Notes: generated from the letters alone by a model not told the origin. 6,788 bases of DNA from an uncultured Candidatus Melainabacteria bacterium (GCA_937898445.1 CALEJY010000094.1:1-6788), one strand, 5' to 3'. Shown: positions 1 to 5,688, counted from the first letter of the stretch. A program made the numbers and translations.

Positions 1-362
1 TATTGGTTCAAATTCGCTCTTGAATTGTTTACTTCAATTTGATATTCTCTAGGGTCGATTTGGAAAAGAAGTTGCCCTTTTTTCACAAAATCGCCTTCTT
101 TAAAATATTTCTTCAACAGAAACCCCGGAACACGAGCTACCAAATCAACAGAATATTCTGCCTCAACTCTACCTGTAGATTCTGCCGAAACATTCATAGA
201 TTCTATGTGCGGAGTATCAACTTCCACTTCTTTTGGCATGCTCATCATTTTCTTTTGCACCATTCCCATAAAATATCCTGCTGCTTTGTTATAAATTATC
301 GGAACAATAATTACTAGAAGGACTATTATTCCCCATTGTTTTCTTGTTAAATTAAGTTTCAT
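1..362 (-). CDS. RND-type efflux membrane fusion protein (HlyD/AcrA family), N-terminal part
   Basis: This is the periplasmic adaptor subunit of a probable tripartite efflux pump, which links an inner-membrane RND transporter to an outer-membrane channel. Only the first 120 residues are present; the gene runs off the left edge. Residues about 9-24 form one hydrophobic segment (GIIVLLVIIVPII), an N-terminal membrane anchor or uncleaved signal. Residues about 56-112 match the start of the family's biotinyl-lipoyl-like domain: 'ESTGRVEAEYSVDLVARVPG', then 'FKEGDFVKKGQLLFQIDP'. Residues 112 onward (NNSRANLNQ) look like the start of the coiled-coil hairpin. The ATG is preceded by GGAGAG at 367-372. 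A good promoter and an operator-like repeat lie upstream, so this is probably the first gene of an operon continuing to the left with the RND pump. The family call is firm. The substrate cannot be told, and HlyD adaptors of ABC or type I systems share this fold. Confidence 0.88.
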   Translation of the reverse strand, partial: MKLNLTRKQWGIIVLLVIIVPIIYNKAAGYFMGMVQKKMMSMPKEVEVDTPHIESMNVSAESTGRVEAEYSVDLVARVPGFLLKKYFKEGDFVKKGQLLFQIDPREYQIEVNNSRANLNQ

Positions 363-382
363 ACTTCTCTCCATATTTAGTA

Positions 383-396
383 GTAGAATTTTCTAC
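383..396. promoter_or_regulatory. 14-bp inverted repeat at the predicted start of the efflux transcript (candidate operator)
   Basis: GTAGAA-TT-TTCTAC is a perfect 6-bp inverted repeat with a 2-nt centre. It lies just downstream of the predicted -10 box and overlaps the expected +1 near 393. A repressor bound here would block initiation, as TetR- or MarR-type regulators do at efflux operons. No regulator gene lies next to it in the window, so the role is inferred from symmetry and position only. In AT-rich DNA a 6+6 repeat can also arise by chance. Confidence 0.4.
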
Positions 397-399
397 CCC

Positions 400-428
400 A
401 TCGTAAAATACTATTTTTTTCATGTCAA
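400..428 (-). promoter_or_regulatory. sigma70-type promoter of the efflux adaptor gene
   Basis: Read on the minus strand, a perfect -35 TTGACA (423-428) is followed by a 17-nt spacer and -10 TACGAT (400-405), which matches TATAAT at 4 of 6. Start of transcription is expected near 393, giving a leader of about 31 nt before the ATG at 362. This is the best-matching -35 seen in the window. Confidence 0.65.
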
Positions 429-471
429 CAAAAATTTTGTAAAATCCCCTGTTTGTATGGGAATAGACAAC

Positions 472-499
472 AAAACCTTCCCTTTTTAGGGAAGGTTTT
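472..499 (-). terminator. intrinsic terminator of the ankyrin gene
   Basis: AAAACCTTCCCT (472-483) pairs perfectly with AGGGAAGGTTTT (488-499) around a 4-nt TTTT loop. On the minus strand the hairpin starts 5 nt after the ankyrin stop codon and ends in a short T-rich stretch (TTTTGTTG). The plus-strand side also has a T-run (TTTTTATTTTT), so it could work in both directions, but no plus-strand gene precedes it. Confidence 0.85.
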
Positions 500-504
500 T
501 ATTT

Positions 505-1083
505 TTAATCCATTGTTTTATAACGTTTCAAAACTGTATCTTTTATGTAATTGTCGTTTGATTTTAATGCTTTTACAAGGATTTCGTTATCCGGTTTTGC
601 TCCTGCATTAATCAACTGTTCAACGATTTTAGGTTGTTTTTTCTGAATAGCATAAGCCAATGGTTTTGTATAAGCTGCTTCTTTATTTACATCTGCGCCA
701 TAAGAAATCAAGGTTTCAACAATTTTTGCATCCTTATTTCTTATTGCCATAATCAAAGGTGTAACACCTGCCAATTCTTTGTTTGGGTCAACTCCGTTTT
801 TCAAAAGAAGTTTAACGGATTCGTTTTGATTACCGGTAATCGCAACATAAATTGCAGGAGTTTTCATAAATGTTGTATCTGGACTCATGCCGGATTTTAT
901 AAACAAATCTGCAAGTTGAGTATTACCTTCTGCCAACGCTCCCATAAAATTGAATGTATTATATTTTATACCTTGAGCTTGAATTTTTGCAATATAAGCT
1001 TGGTGCATATCAGTTTCCGCATCTGCAAACGCAACTGTTTGGATTGCAATCAACATAAATAAAATCGCTAATAACTTTTTCAT
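505..1083 (-). CDS. Exported ankyrin-repeat protein
   Basis: This 192-residue protein starts with a clear signal peptide: Lys-Lys, a hydrophobic core at 4-18, and a likely cut after VAFA at 20. The mature part should therefore be periplasmic or secreted. Residues about 42-170 hold roughly four ankyrin repeats, which are protein-protein binding modules. Recognisable pieces are 'GNTQLADLFIKSGMSPD', 'NESVKLLLKNGVDPN', 'TPLIMAIRNKDAKIVETLIS' with 'YGADVN', and 'PLAYAIQKKQPKIVEQLINA' with 'GAKPD'. The last about 20 residues form a charged tail. A strong AGGAGG (1089-1094) sits 5 nt before the ATG. It is transcribed divergently from the sugar transporter and ends in its own terminator, so it looks monocistronic. 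The fold is certain; the binding partner is unknown. Bacterial exported ankyrin proteins have varied roles and nothing here points to one. Confidence 0.88.
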   Translation of the reverse strand: MKKLLAILFMLIAIQTVAFADAETDMHQAYIAKIQAQGIKYNTFNFMGALAEGNTQLADLFIKSGMSPDTTFMKTPAIYVAITGNQNESVKLLLKNGVDPNKELAGVTPLIMAIRNKDAKIVETLISYGADVNKEAAYTKPLAYAIQKKQPKIVEQLINAGAKPDNEILVKALKSNDNYIKDTVLKRYKTMD

Positions 1084-1110
1084 AATTCCCTCCTCGTTAA
1101 TAATAAAAAT

Positions 1111-1119
1111 ATATTACCA
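1111..1119 (-). promoter_or_regulatory. possible extended -10 of the ankyrin gene
   Basis: On the minus strand, TGGTAATAT has the TGn extension followed by TAATAT (4 of 6 to TATAAT). No good -35 lies at the usual distance. A start near 1104 would give a leader of about 20 nt that includes the AGGAGG. The region is so AT-rich that this is only a candidate. Confidence 0.3.
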
Positions 1120-1156
1120 TTTTTTATGAATTTTGTATATATTTTTATGTTAATTT

Positions 1157-1183
1157 TTGAAAAAATTTGGGAATTTATATAAC
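1157..1183 (+). promoter_or_regulatory. possible promoter of the sugar transporter
   Basis: TTGAAA (1157-1162, 5 of 6 to TTGACA) is followed after 15 nt by TATAAC (1178-1183, 5 of 6 to TATAAT). The spacer is shorter than the ideal 17 nt. A start near 1190 would leave about 17 nt before the ATG at 1207, with AGGAG at 1193-1197 falling inside this leader. It lies in the 123-bp divergent gap shared with the ankyrin gene. Confidence 0.35.
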
Positions 1184-1206
1184 ATATTGTATAGGAGTTG
1201 TATTAG

Positions 1207-1704
1207 ATGAGAAGATTTGTATATTTCTGGCTTTATTTTGTAGCGATAGTTGCTTCTTTAGGTGGTTTGTTGTCAGGATTTGACACTGGAGTAATCTCAG
1301 GTGCGTTATTATTTATCAACCAAACTTGGGATTTATCTGACTATTTGCAAGGATTTTTAGTAAGTTCCGTTTTGATAGGTGCAGTAATTGGTGCTGCGAC
1401 TAACGGAATTTTAGCCGATATATTCGGGCGTAAAAAAATTATTATCGCAACCGCAATCATTTTTATTGTCGGTTCAATTTTATGCGCACTTGCACCAAAT
1501 ATTTATGTCTTAATTCTTTCAAGAATACTTGTCGGCTTGGCGGTCGGTATCGTAAACTTTATTGTGCCTTTGTATTTGTCAGAAGTTGCACCTAAACAGT
1601 TGAGAGGAACTCTTGTTTCTTTATATCAATGGGCAATTACTGCAGGTATTTTGTTCTCCTATGTAATCAACGGAGCATTTGCTAATGCGGTTTACAGTTG
1701 GTGA
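1207..1704 (+). CDS. Sugar-porter MFS transporter, N-terminal fragment (TM1-5)
   Basis: This 165-residue piece holds the first five membrane segments of a 12-segment sugar porter. Landmarks are 'GFDTGVISGA' at 24-33 in TM1, and 'GILADIFGRKK' at 67-77, the family's loop 2-3 motif with Asp71 and Arg75. 'SRILVGLAVGI' at 105-115 is in TM4, and 'PLYLSEVAPKQLRG' at 121-134 is the PESPR-family loop 4-5 motif. 'QWAITAGIL' at 141-149 carries the TM5 glutamine. It ends in SW at the TGA just before TM6. On its own it lacks most of the substrate path and is unlikely to transport anything. The start is set by AGGAG at 1193-1197. Confidence 0.7.
   Translation: MRRFVYFWLYFVAIVASLGGLLSGFDTGVISGALLFINQTWDLSDYLQGFLVSSVLIGAVIGAATNGILADIFGRKKIIIATAIIFIVGSILCALAPNIYVLILSRILVGLAVGIVNFIVPLYLSEVAPKQLRGTLVSLYQWAITAGILFSYVINGAFANAVYSW
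1702..1704 (+). other. in-frame TGA replacing the conserved WRWM arginine
   Basis: The codon series is TTT... GTT TAC AGT TGG TGA TGG ATG TTA. In related sugar porters this site reads W-R-W/Y/A-M (for example GalP WRWM), so the missing residue is arginine. No complete gene in the window ends in TGA: five end in TAA and nadC in TAG. None contains another internal TGA, and tryptophan is written TGG throughout. Confidence 0.9.
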
Positions 1705-1707
1705 TGG

Positions 1708-2574
1708 ATGTTATTCGCAGGAGTTGTTCCGGGATTAATTCTATTAGTCGGAATGACTTTCTTGGGCGATACTCCTAGATGGTTAATCAGTAAAAACAGA
1801 GAAGAAGAAGCTAAAAAGATCTACAAAAAAATAGAACCTGATATTGATGCAGATAAAGAAGTTGAAGAAATCAAAAAAACATTGAAATCTGAACTTGGCA
1901 ACAATAAAAAAGTAAGGTTCAAAAAATGGATGATAATGCCATTTGTTGTCGGGATTGGAATTATGTTTGCGCAAATCTGCACAGGTATAAACACAATTAT
2001 TTATTATGCACCGACAATATTCAAAATCGCAGGATTTGATAGCAATACAAACGCAATTTATGCAACCGCTGGAATTGGTTTAATCAATTTCTTAATGACA
2101 ATTGTTGCAATATTCTTTACTGATAAATTCGGAAGAAAACCGTTATTATATGTCGGTTTAACCGGTGTTATGCTAAGTTTGGTAGGTCTGGGCTGTGCAT
2201 TCTATTGGGCAAATATCTTGGGCGACAGTTTAAAATGGGTTGCCGTCGGAAGTCTTGCCACATACATTATTTGTTTTGCGTTCAGTCTTGGACCTATAGG
2301 TTGGATTATTGTATCAGAAGTTTTCCCTCTAAAAATAAGAGGGTTGGCAATGAGTTTATGTACGGTTGCAAACTTTGCATTTAACTTCTTTGTAGTCGGA
2401 AGTTTCCCTGTTCTAATCCATAGAATTGGCGGAGCTTATACATTCTGGATATTTGCAGCAGTATCATTGTTATGTATAATCTTTGTTTACTTCTTTGTAC
2501 CGGAAACGAAAGGAATTTCGTTAGAACAAATCGAATCCAACTGGATTAAAGGAGTAAAACCTAGAAATTTTTAA
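1708..2574 (+). CDS. Sugar-porter MFS transporter, C-terminal fragment (TM6-12)
   Basis: This 288-residue piece begins at TM6 (MLFAGVVPGLILLVGMTFLG). Next come 'GDTPRWLISK' at 20-29 (the PESPRWL motif) and a charged central cytoplasmic loop at about 30-74. 'QICTGINTIIYYAPTIF' at 89-105 is the QQxxGxNxxxYY sugar-binding signature of TM7, with Ile in place of the second Gln. 'DKFGRKPLL' at 139-147 repeats the loop motif. 'GPIGWIIVSEVFPLKIRG' at 195-212 spans TM10 and the following loop, and 'FVPETKGISLEQIE' at 263-276 closes the family pattern. No ribosome binding site precedes the ATG at 1708, so separate translation is unlikely. Reinitiation after the TGA 3 nt upstream is conceivable. Confidence 0.7.
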   Translation: MLFAGVVPGLILLVGMTFLGDTPRWLISKNREEEAKKIYKKIEPDIDADKEVEEIKKTLKSELGNNKKVRFKKWMIMPFVVGIGIMFAQICTGINTIIYYAPTIFKIAGFDSNTNAIYATAGIGLINFLMTIVAIFFTDKFGRKPLLYVGLTGVMLSLVGLGCAFYWANILGDSLKWVAVGSLATYIICFAFSLGPIGWIIVSEVFPLKIRGLAMSLCTVANFAFNFFVVGSFPVLIHRIGGAYTFWIFAAVSLLCIIFVYFFVPETKGISLEQIESNWIKGVKPRNF

Positions 2575-2595
2575 TCAAAAACTGAATATTAGAAT

Positions 2596-2648
2596 AAAAT
2601 AATAAGTGAATAAATTCATCTAATGAGAATATTCACTTATTATTTTTT
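2596..2648. terminator. bidirectional terminator between convergent genes
   Basis: A perfect 17-bp stem (2596-2612 with 2630-2646, AAAATAATAAGTGAATA and its complement) encloses a 17-nt loop. On the plus strand it ends in TTTTTT and serves the transporter. On the minus strand it ends in TTTT and serves the response regulator, whose stop codon TAA (2647-2649) touches the stem. The stem is AT-rich but long. Confidence 0.75.
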
Positions 2649-3306
2649 ATACCAATCCTTCTTTCAAAGCTTTTACGGCAGCTTGAGTTCGGTCATCTAC
2701 AACCAATTTTTGAATAATATTACAAACATGCGCTTTTGCAGTATGTTCGGAAATCGTCAATTCTTGCGCAATTTCGCTATTAGAAAGCCCGTCCACAACC
2801 AGTTTTAAAACTTCATACTCTCTTTGAGTAAGATTGGCATGTTGCTCTTTAAACATAGCTCGTGACATTTGACGTGGCGGAACAACACCGCAGTTTTTCT
2901 CTCTCAATATCGGAACGACTTGTGGATCTAACCACATCGCACCATCATACACTGTTTTTATAATCATCTTTAAAACATCCGTACTTATATCTTTCATAAC
3001 ATAAGCACAAGCACCGGCTTGAAGTGCGTTCAAAACTTCTTGCTCACTCAAATGAGATGTCAAAATAATTACTCTTGCTCGATTATTTATTTCTAAAATT
3101 CTTTTTGTCGCCTCAATTCCTGAAATATCAGGTAAGCCAATGTCCATCAAAATTATATCAGGATGAACAATCCTAAATTTTTCAATCGCCTCTTTTCCGC
3201 TTTGAGCTTCTGACACAACTACCAAATCATCTTGCCCTTCAAAAAGCGACTTTAAACCAACACGTATTAATTTTTGATCCTCTACAAGTAATATATTTAT
3301 CGTCAT
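2647..3306 (-). CDS. NarL/FixJ-family response regulator (REC + LuxR-type HTH)
   Basis: This 219-residue DNA-binding regulator should be switched by phosphorylation from a sensor kinase. The receiver domain (about 3-118) has the acidic pair Glu9-Asp10, the phospho-acceptor Asp55 in 'ILMDIGLPD', Thr83-Ser84 in 'IILTS' and Lys105 in 'YVMKD', so all active-site residues are present. A linker of about 35 residues leads to a LuxR-type helix-turn-helix at 158-215 with 'LTQREYEVLKLVVDGLSNSE' and 'ISEHTAKAHVCNIIQKL'. The ATG has AGGAG at 3315-3319, 8 nt upstream. No histidine kinase lies beside it, so it is an orphan here and its signal and targets are unknown. It converges on the transporter gene, which gives no functional link. 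The length is typical for the family. Confidence 0.93.
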   Translation of the reverse strand: MTINILLVEDQKLIRVGLKSLFEGQDDLVVVSEAQSGKEAIEKFRIVHPDIILMDIGLPDISGIEATKRILEINNRARVIILTSHLSEQEVLNALQAGACAYVMKDISTDVLKMIIKTVYDGAMWLDPQVVPILREKNCGVVPPRQMSRAMFKEQHANLTQREYEVLKLVVDGLSNSEIAQELTISEHTAKAHVCNIIQKLVVDDRTQAAVKALKEGLV

Positions 3307-3382
3307 ACTATTTTCTCCTATATTACTTATAAAAGTTTTTTATCTATAATTAATCCCTTTATTATTGAGAAATAGTAATTAT

Positions 3383-3388
3383 ATTATA
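3383..3388 (-). promoter_or_regulatory. possible -10 box of the response regulator
   Basis: On the minus strand a perfect TATAAT follows TTTG. No recognisable -35 lies 16-18 nt upstream, so the promoter may be weak or need an activator. Transcription would begin near 3376, with a leader of about 70 nt before the ATG. Confidence 0.4.
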
Positions 3389-3426
3389 CAAACTTAACTG
3401 ATAAATATTATTTGTATTCATATAAT

Positions 3427-3460
3427 AAAAAAAGACCTCTTTTTATTAAGAAGTCTTTTT
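3427..3460 (-). terminator. intrinsic terminator of the 147-residue orphan gene
   Basis: AAAAAGACCTCTT (3429-3441) pairs with AAGAAGTCTTTTT (3448-3460) with one C-A mismatch and a 6-nt loop. On the minus strand it lies 23 nt after the stop codon and ends in seven T residues (3433-3427). Confidence 0.75.
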
Positions 3461-3483
3461 GTACTTTATTTTACAAATTTCAT

Positions 3484-3927
3484 TTATATAATTTCATTTA
3501 TTGTTTTAATTCCTGTTTCTTTTGCAATAGCAGCAGTTTCACGCTCTTGCGCCTTTTCTCCGGCTAACAACATATTATATGGAAGAAATTGTTTTGGATC
3601 AATCACTTTTGTTAAAAACTTTTTACCCGGATAAGATACCGCCCCAAAGTGGCTATAACCGGTTACATTTGGAGTTCCGCAAAAAGTATCAACAATCTGT
3701 TCTGTCTTATTATCAATTACAAACATAGAATTAGTAGACGGTTTATAAGCTACATCATATCTTGTATGATTTTTTAATTCTTTTATATATTGAGCAAATC
3801 CTTTTCGATTAACTTCTTCCCCCAACCCCAAATAATCAGATAATTTACTTAAATCTTTCCCTTCCGGTCGTCTAAAAGCCATACCAAATTGAGGTTTAGG
3901 ACAATTACAATTCAAATTTACTTGCAT
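3484..3927 (-). CDS. Unknown 147-residue protein with N-terminal 'PQFGMAF' motif
   Basis: I do not recognise the family. It is probably cytoplasmic: no signal peptide and no membrane segment are visible. The N-terminal 20 residues read as a flexible, Asn/Cys-rich leader (NLNCNCPKPQFGMAF) with Cys7 and Cys9; a third cysteine is at 83. After a charged helix-like part (about 22-55) comes a probable beta-rich middle (about 57-100, including 'YDVAYKPSTNSMFVID', then 'GTPNVTGYSHFGAVSYPGKK'). The end is helical and charged ('LLAGEKAQERETAAIAKETG'). AAGGAG at 3934-3939, 6 nt before the ATG, and a good terminator support a real single gene. From memory, short leaders with an FG core are frequent among gut Gastranaerophilales proteins; their role is unknown to me. 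It is divergent from nadB across a 144-bp gap, but that gives no evidence for a role in NAD metabolism. Confidence 0.75.
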   Translation of the reverse strand: MQVNLNCNCPKPQFGMAFRRPEGKDLSKLSDYLGLGEEVNRKGFAQYIKELKNHTRYDVAYKPSTNSMFVIDNKTEQIVDTFCGTPNVTGYSHFGAVSYPGKKFLTKVIDPKQFLPYNMLLAGEKAQERETAAIAKETGIKTINEII

Positions 3928-3950
3928 TTAATACTCCTTAGTTAGATATC

Positions 3951-3956
3951 ATTGTA
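3951..3956 (-). promoter_or_regulatory. possible -10 box of the 147-residue gene
   Basis: On the minus strand TACAAT matches TATAAT at 5 of 6. A start near 3944 gives a leader of about 17 nt that contains the AAGGAG. No convincing -35 is seen at the right distance. Confidence 0.3.
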
Positions 3957-3971
3957 AAGCCTATAAAAAAT

Positions 3972-4021
3972 AATTTTGCTAGTTTTTTAATTAAATCTTA
4001 ATATTTATTAATAGCAAATTT
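3972..4021. promoter_or_regulatory. widely spaced inverted repeat in the nadB divergent promoter region
   Basis: AATTTTGCTA (3972-3981) and TAGCAAATTT (4012-4021) are complementary at 9 of 10 positions, separated by 30 nt of almost pure A/T. The right arm fills the spacer between the predicted -35 and -10 of nadB. The core TTTGCTA/TAGCAAA is exact. It could be a two-site operator, or a chance pairing in AT-rich DNA. It does not match any NAD regulator site that I can name. Confidence 0.35.
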
Positions 4022-4027
4022 TATAAT
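3998..4027 (+). promoter_or_regulatory. promoter of nadB-nadC
   Basis: A perfect -10 TATAAT (4022-4027) is preceded by an 18-nt spacer and TTAATA (3998-4003, 4 of 6 to TTGACA). Start of transcription is expected near 4034. This leaves a 38-nt leader before the ATG at 4072, but only about 11 nt before the alternative GTG at 4045, which favours the ATG. Confidence 0.55.
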
Positions 4028-4059
4028 TTTGGATTATTATGTAAGTGATAAATATACAT

Positions 4060-4063
4060 AAGG
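4060..4063 (+). promoter_or_regulatory. ribosome binding site that decides the nadB start
   Basis: AAGG lies 8 nt before the ATG at 4072. The upstream in-frame GTG at 4045 has no comparable site at a suitable distance, only GGA about 11 nt away, and would add nine residues with no family counterpart. Confidence 0.6.
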
Positions 4064-4071
4064 CGAAAACT

Positions 4072-5688
4072 ATGAAATACTCAAATTATTCAACAGTTAT
4101 AATAGGAAGCGGGATTGCAGGACTTTACGCCGCCCTAAAAATTGAACAACAAGTAGAACTCCCTGACGGACTTTTACTTATTACAAAATCAAAGCTTGGT
4201 GAAAGCAACTCAAGATACGCTCAAGGCGGAATGGTTGCAGTTATGAAAGAAAATAAATCCGACACAACCGCATCCCATATTTCAGATACAATTAAAGCCG
4301 GCGCAGGATTGAGTGATTTCAATACAGTTAAATATATCTCAGAACATTCTGATGCCGTTGTAAAAGATTTACTAAAATTCGGCGTTGAATTTGATAGAGA
4401 TGAAAACAACAACCTTTGTTTCACAAAAGAAGCTGCACATAGCGTAAGAAGAATTTTGCACTCAGGCGGAGATGCTACAGGCAAAATGATTGAGCAAGCT
4501 TTGTGCAAAAAAGTTGCAGAAAACGAAAATATAGAAATTTACGAAGACACATCAGCCGTAGAACTTCTCGTTAGCAATAACGAATGCAAAGGAGTTCTTG
4601 TTTATAATGATGAAACTCAAGAATATGAAACAATCTATTCTCCGGCAATAATCCTTGCAACAGGCGGAATTGGTCAATTATACAAATACACAACCAACCC
4701 GGCAGGCGCAACAGGAGATGGCTTAGCTTTAGCATACAATGCCGGTGCAGTAATGCAAGATATGGAATTTGTTCAATTCCACCCGACTGCACTTGCTATA
4801 GATTGTGGCGAAAACAGATTTTTGATTTCAGAAGCCGTTAGAGGTGAAGGCGCAAAACTTTGTGATGCAGATGGCGTTGAATATATGCAAAACTATGATG
4901 AAAGAAAAGAACTTGCACCTCGTGACATCGTTACAAGAGCAAACTTTAACGAAATGAAAAAAAATGGAGTTGATAATGTATATTTGAATGCAACTTGCAT
5001 TGATAGCAAAAAACTTGCAAAACGTTTTCCAAATATTTCAAAAAAATGTCTTGAAAACGGAATAGATATTGCGCACGATTTTATTCCGGTAGCTCCGGCA
5101 GCTCATTATTATATGGGAGGCGTAAAAACAAACTTGCGTGGCGAAACATCCATTAACGGATTGTACGCTATCGGGGAAGTTTCTTCAACCGGTTTGCACG
5201 GCGGAAACAGATTGGCAAGTAATTCATTGTTAGAATGCGTTGTTTGCGCTTATTCTGTCGCAGATTATCTTAAAACATTGAAACTTAAATCTCCAAAACA
5301 AATTGACGAAAATATCAAAAAAATTCTTGATCATTACACAATTGAAGATGACATCACAGAAGAACTTGATATTCCGTCAATGAAAAAGAAATTGCAAAAT
5401 ATTATGTGGAATTATGTAGGGATTTTCAGAGATGAGCAATCTTTAACTACCGCAATTACAAAATTGCAAGAATTAAAATCAGAATTTCCACGCACATGCA
5501 AATGTATAAGCAAAGAAGAATACGAATTACGTGATATGTTTGTTGTTGCAAACCTAATCGCAAATTCTGCACTCACAAGAAAAGAATCTCGTGGGGCGCA
5601 CTACAGAACAGATTTTCCGCAAACAAACGAAGAATGTGTTCACAGTATTATAACAAAAGAAGATAAGGTACCTGATTATGTTAAGTAA
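4072..5688 (+). CDS. nadB: L-aspartate oxidase
   Basis: This FAD flavoprotein oxidises L-aspartate to iminoaspartate, the first step of de novo NAD synthesis, in the cytoplasm. At 538 residues from the ATG it matches the usual length (E. coli about 540). The FAD-binding start is 'VIIGSGIAGLYAAL' at 9-22, followed by 'SNSRYAQGGM' at 45-54. Active-site regions are 'FTKEAAHSVRRILH' at 117-130 (Glu120), 'FVQFHPTAL' at 233-241 (His237), 'APRDIVTRA' at 282-290, 'APAAHYYMGG' at 341-350 (His345) and 'GLHGGNRLASNSLLE' at 374-388 (Arg380). The C-terminal helical domain includes 'ESRGAHYRTDFP' at 505-516. The paralogues SdhA/FrdA share this fold, but length, the neighbouring nadC and the lack of a covalent-FAD histidine motif at the N terminus fit NadB. 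It starts a two-gene unit; nadA is not adjacent on this side. An upstream GTG at 4045 would make it 547 residues. Confidence 0.96.
   Translation: MKYSNYSTVIIGSGIAGLYAALKIEQQVELPDGLLLITKSKLGESNSRYAQGGMVAVMKENKSDTTASHISDTIKAGAGLSDFNTVKYISEHSDAVVKDLLKFGVEFDRDENNNLCFTKEAAHSVRRILHSGGDATGKMIEQALCKKVAENENIEIYEDTSAVELLVSNNECKGVLVYNDETQEYETIYSPAIILATGGIGQLYKYTTNPAGATGDGLALAYNAGAVMQDMEFVQFHPTALAIDCGENRFLISEAVRGEGAKLCDADGVEYMQNYDERKELAPRDIVTRANFNEMKKNGVDNVYLNATCIDSKKLAKRFPNISKKCLENGIDIAHDFIPVAPAAHYYMGGVKTNLRGETSINGLYAIGEVSSTGLHGGNRLASNSLLECVVCAYSVADYLKTLKLKSPKQIDENIKKILDHYTIEDDITEELDIPSMKKKLQNIMWNYVGIFRDEQSLTTAITKLQELKSEFPRTCKCISKEEYELRDMFVVANLIANSALTRKESRGAHYRTDFPQTNEECVHSIITKEDKVPDYVK

Larger units (their letters stand above)
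1207..2574 (+). pseudogene. Sugar-porter MFS transporter interrupted by one in-frame TGA
   Basis: The two open stretches 1207-1704 and 1708-2574 are in the same frame, separated only by TGA (1702-1704) and a TGG codon. Read through, they give 455 residues, a normal length for proton-coupled sugar symporters of the XylE/AraE/GalP type. Motifs of both halves are present in order and no other stop or frameshift occurs. The stop falls where relatives have W-R-W-M, so a CGA arginine codon changed to TGA by a single C-to-T is the simplest explanation. Such a fresh lesion could be a real recent nonsense mutation, strain variation or a consensus error. The sugar cannot be assigned from sequence alone. 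The gene has a good AGGAG 9 nt before the ATG and a strong shared terminator, so it looks like a single-gene unit. Confidence 0.85.

Noticed and set aside
39..317. Plus-strand ORF of 92 codons at the left end
   Set aside because: It is antisense to the efflux adaptor, whose minus-strand translation shows clear family motifs, a promoter and a ribosome binding site. The plus-strand product is Phe/His-rich with no sensible fold.
634..1062. Plus-strand ORF of 142 codons
   Set aside because: It lies wholly opposite the ankyrin gene; its Cys/Ile/Phe-rich composition is typical of an antisense shadow and it has no ribosome binding site.
1702..1704. TGA as a reassigned sense codon (Gly or Trp code) or selenocysteine
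   Set aside because: No other internal TGA occurs in six intact genes, Trp is always TGG, Gly codons are normal, the expected residue is Arg, and no convincing SECIS-like hairpin follows the stop.
4045..4071. GTG start for nadB, adding nine residues
   Set aside because: The ATG at 4072 has the better ribosome binding site, fits the promoter position and gives the normal start just before the FAD-binding strand.
4221..4792. Minus-strand ORFs inside nadB
   Set aside because: They are shadows of a strongly conserved gene, without ribosome binding sites or recognisable products.
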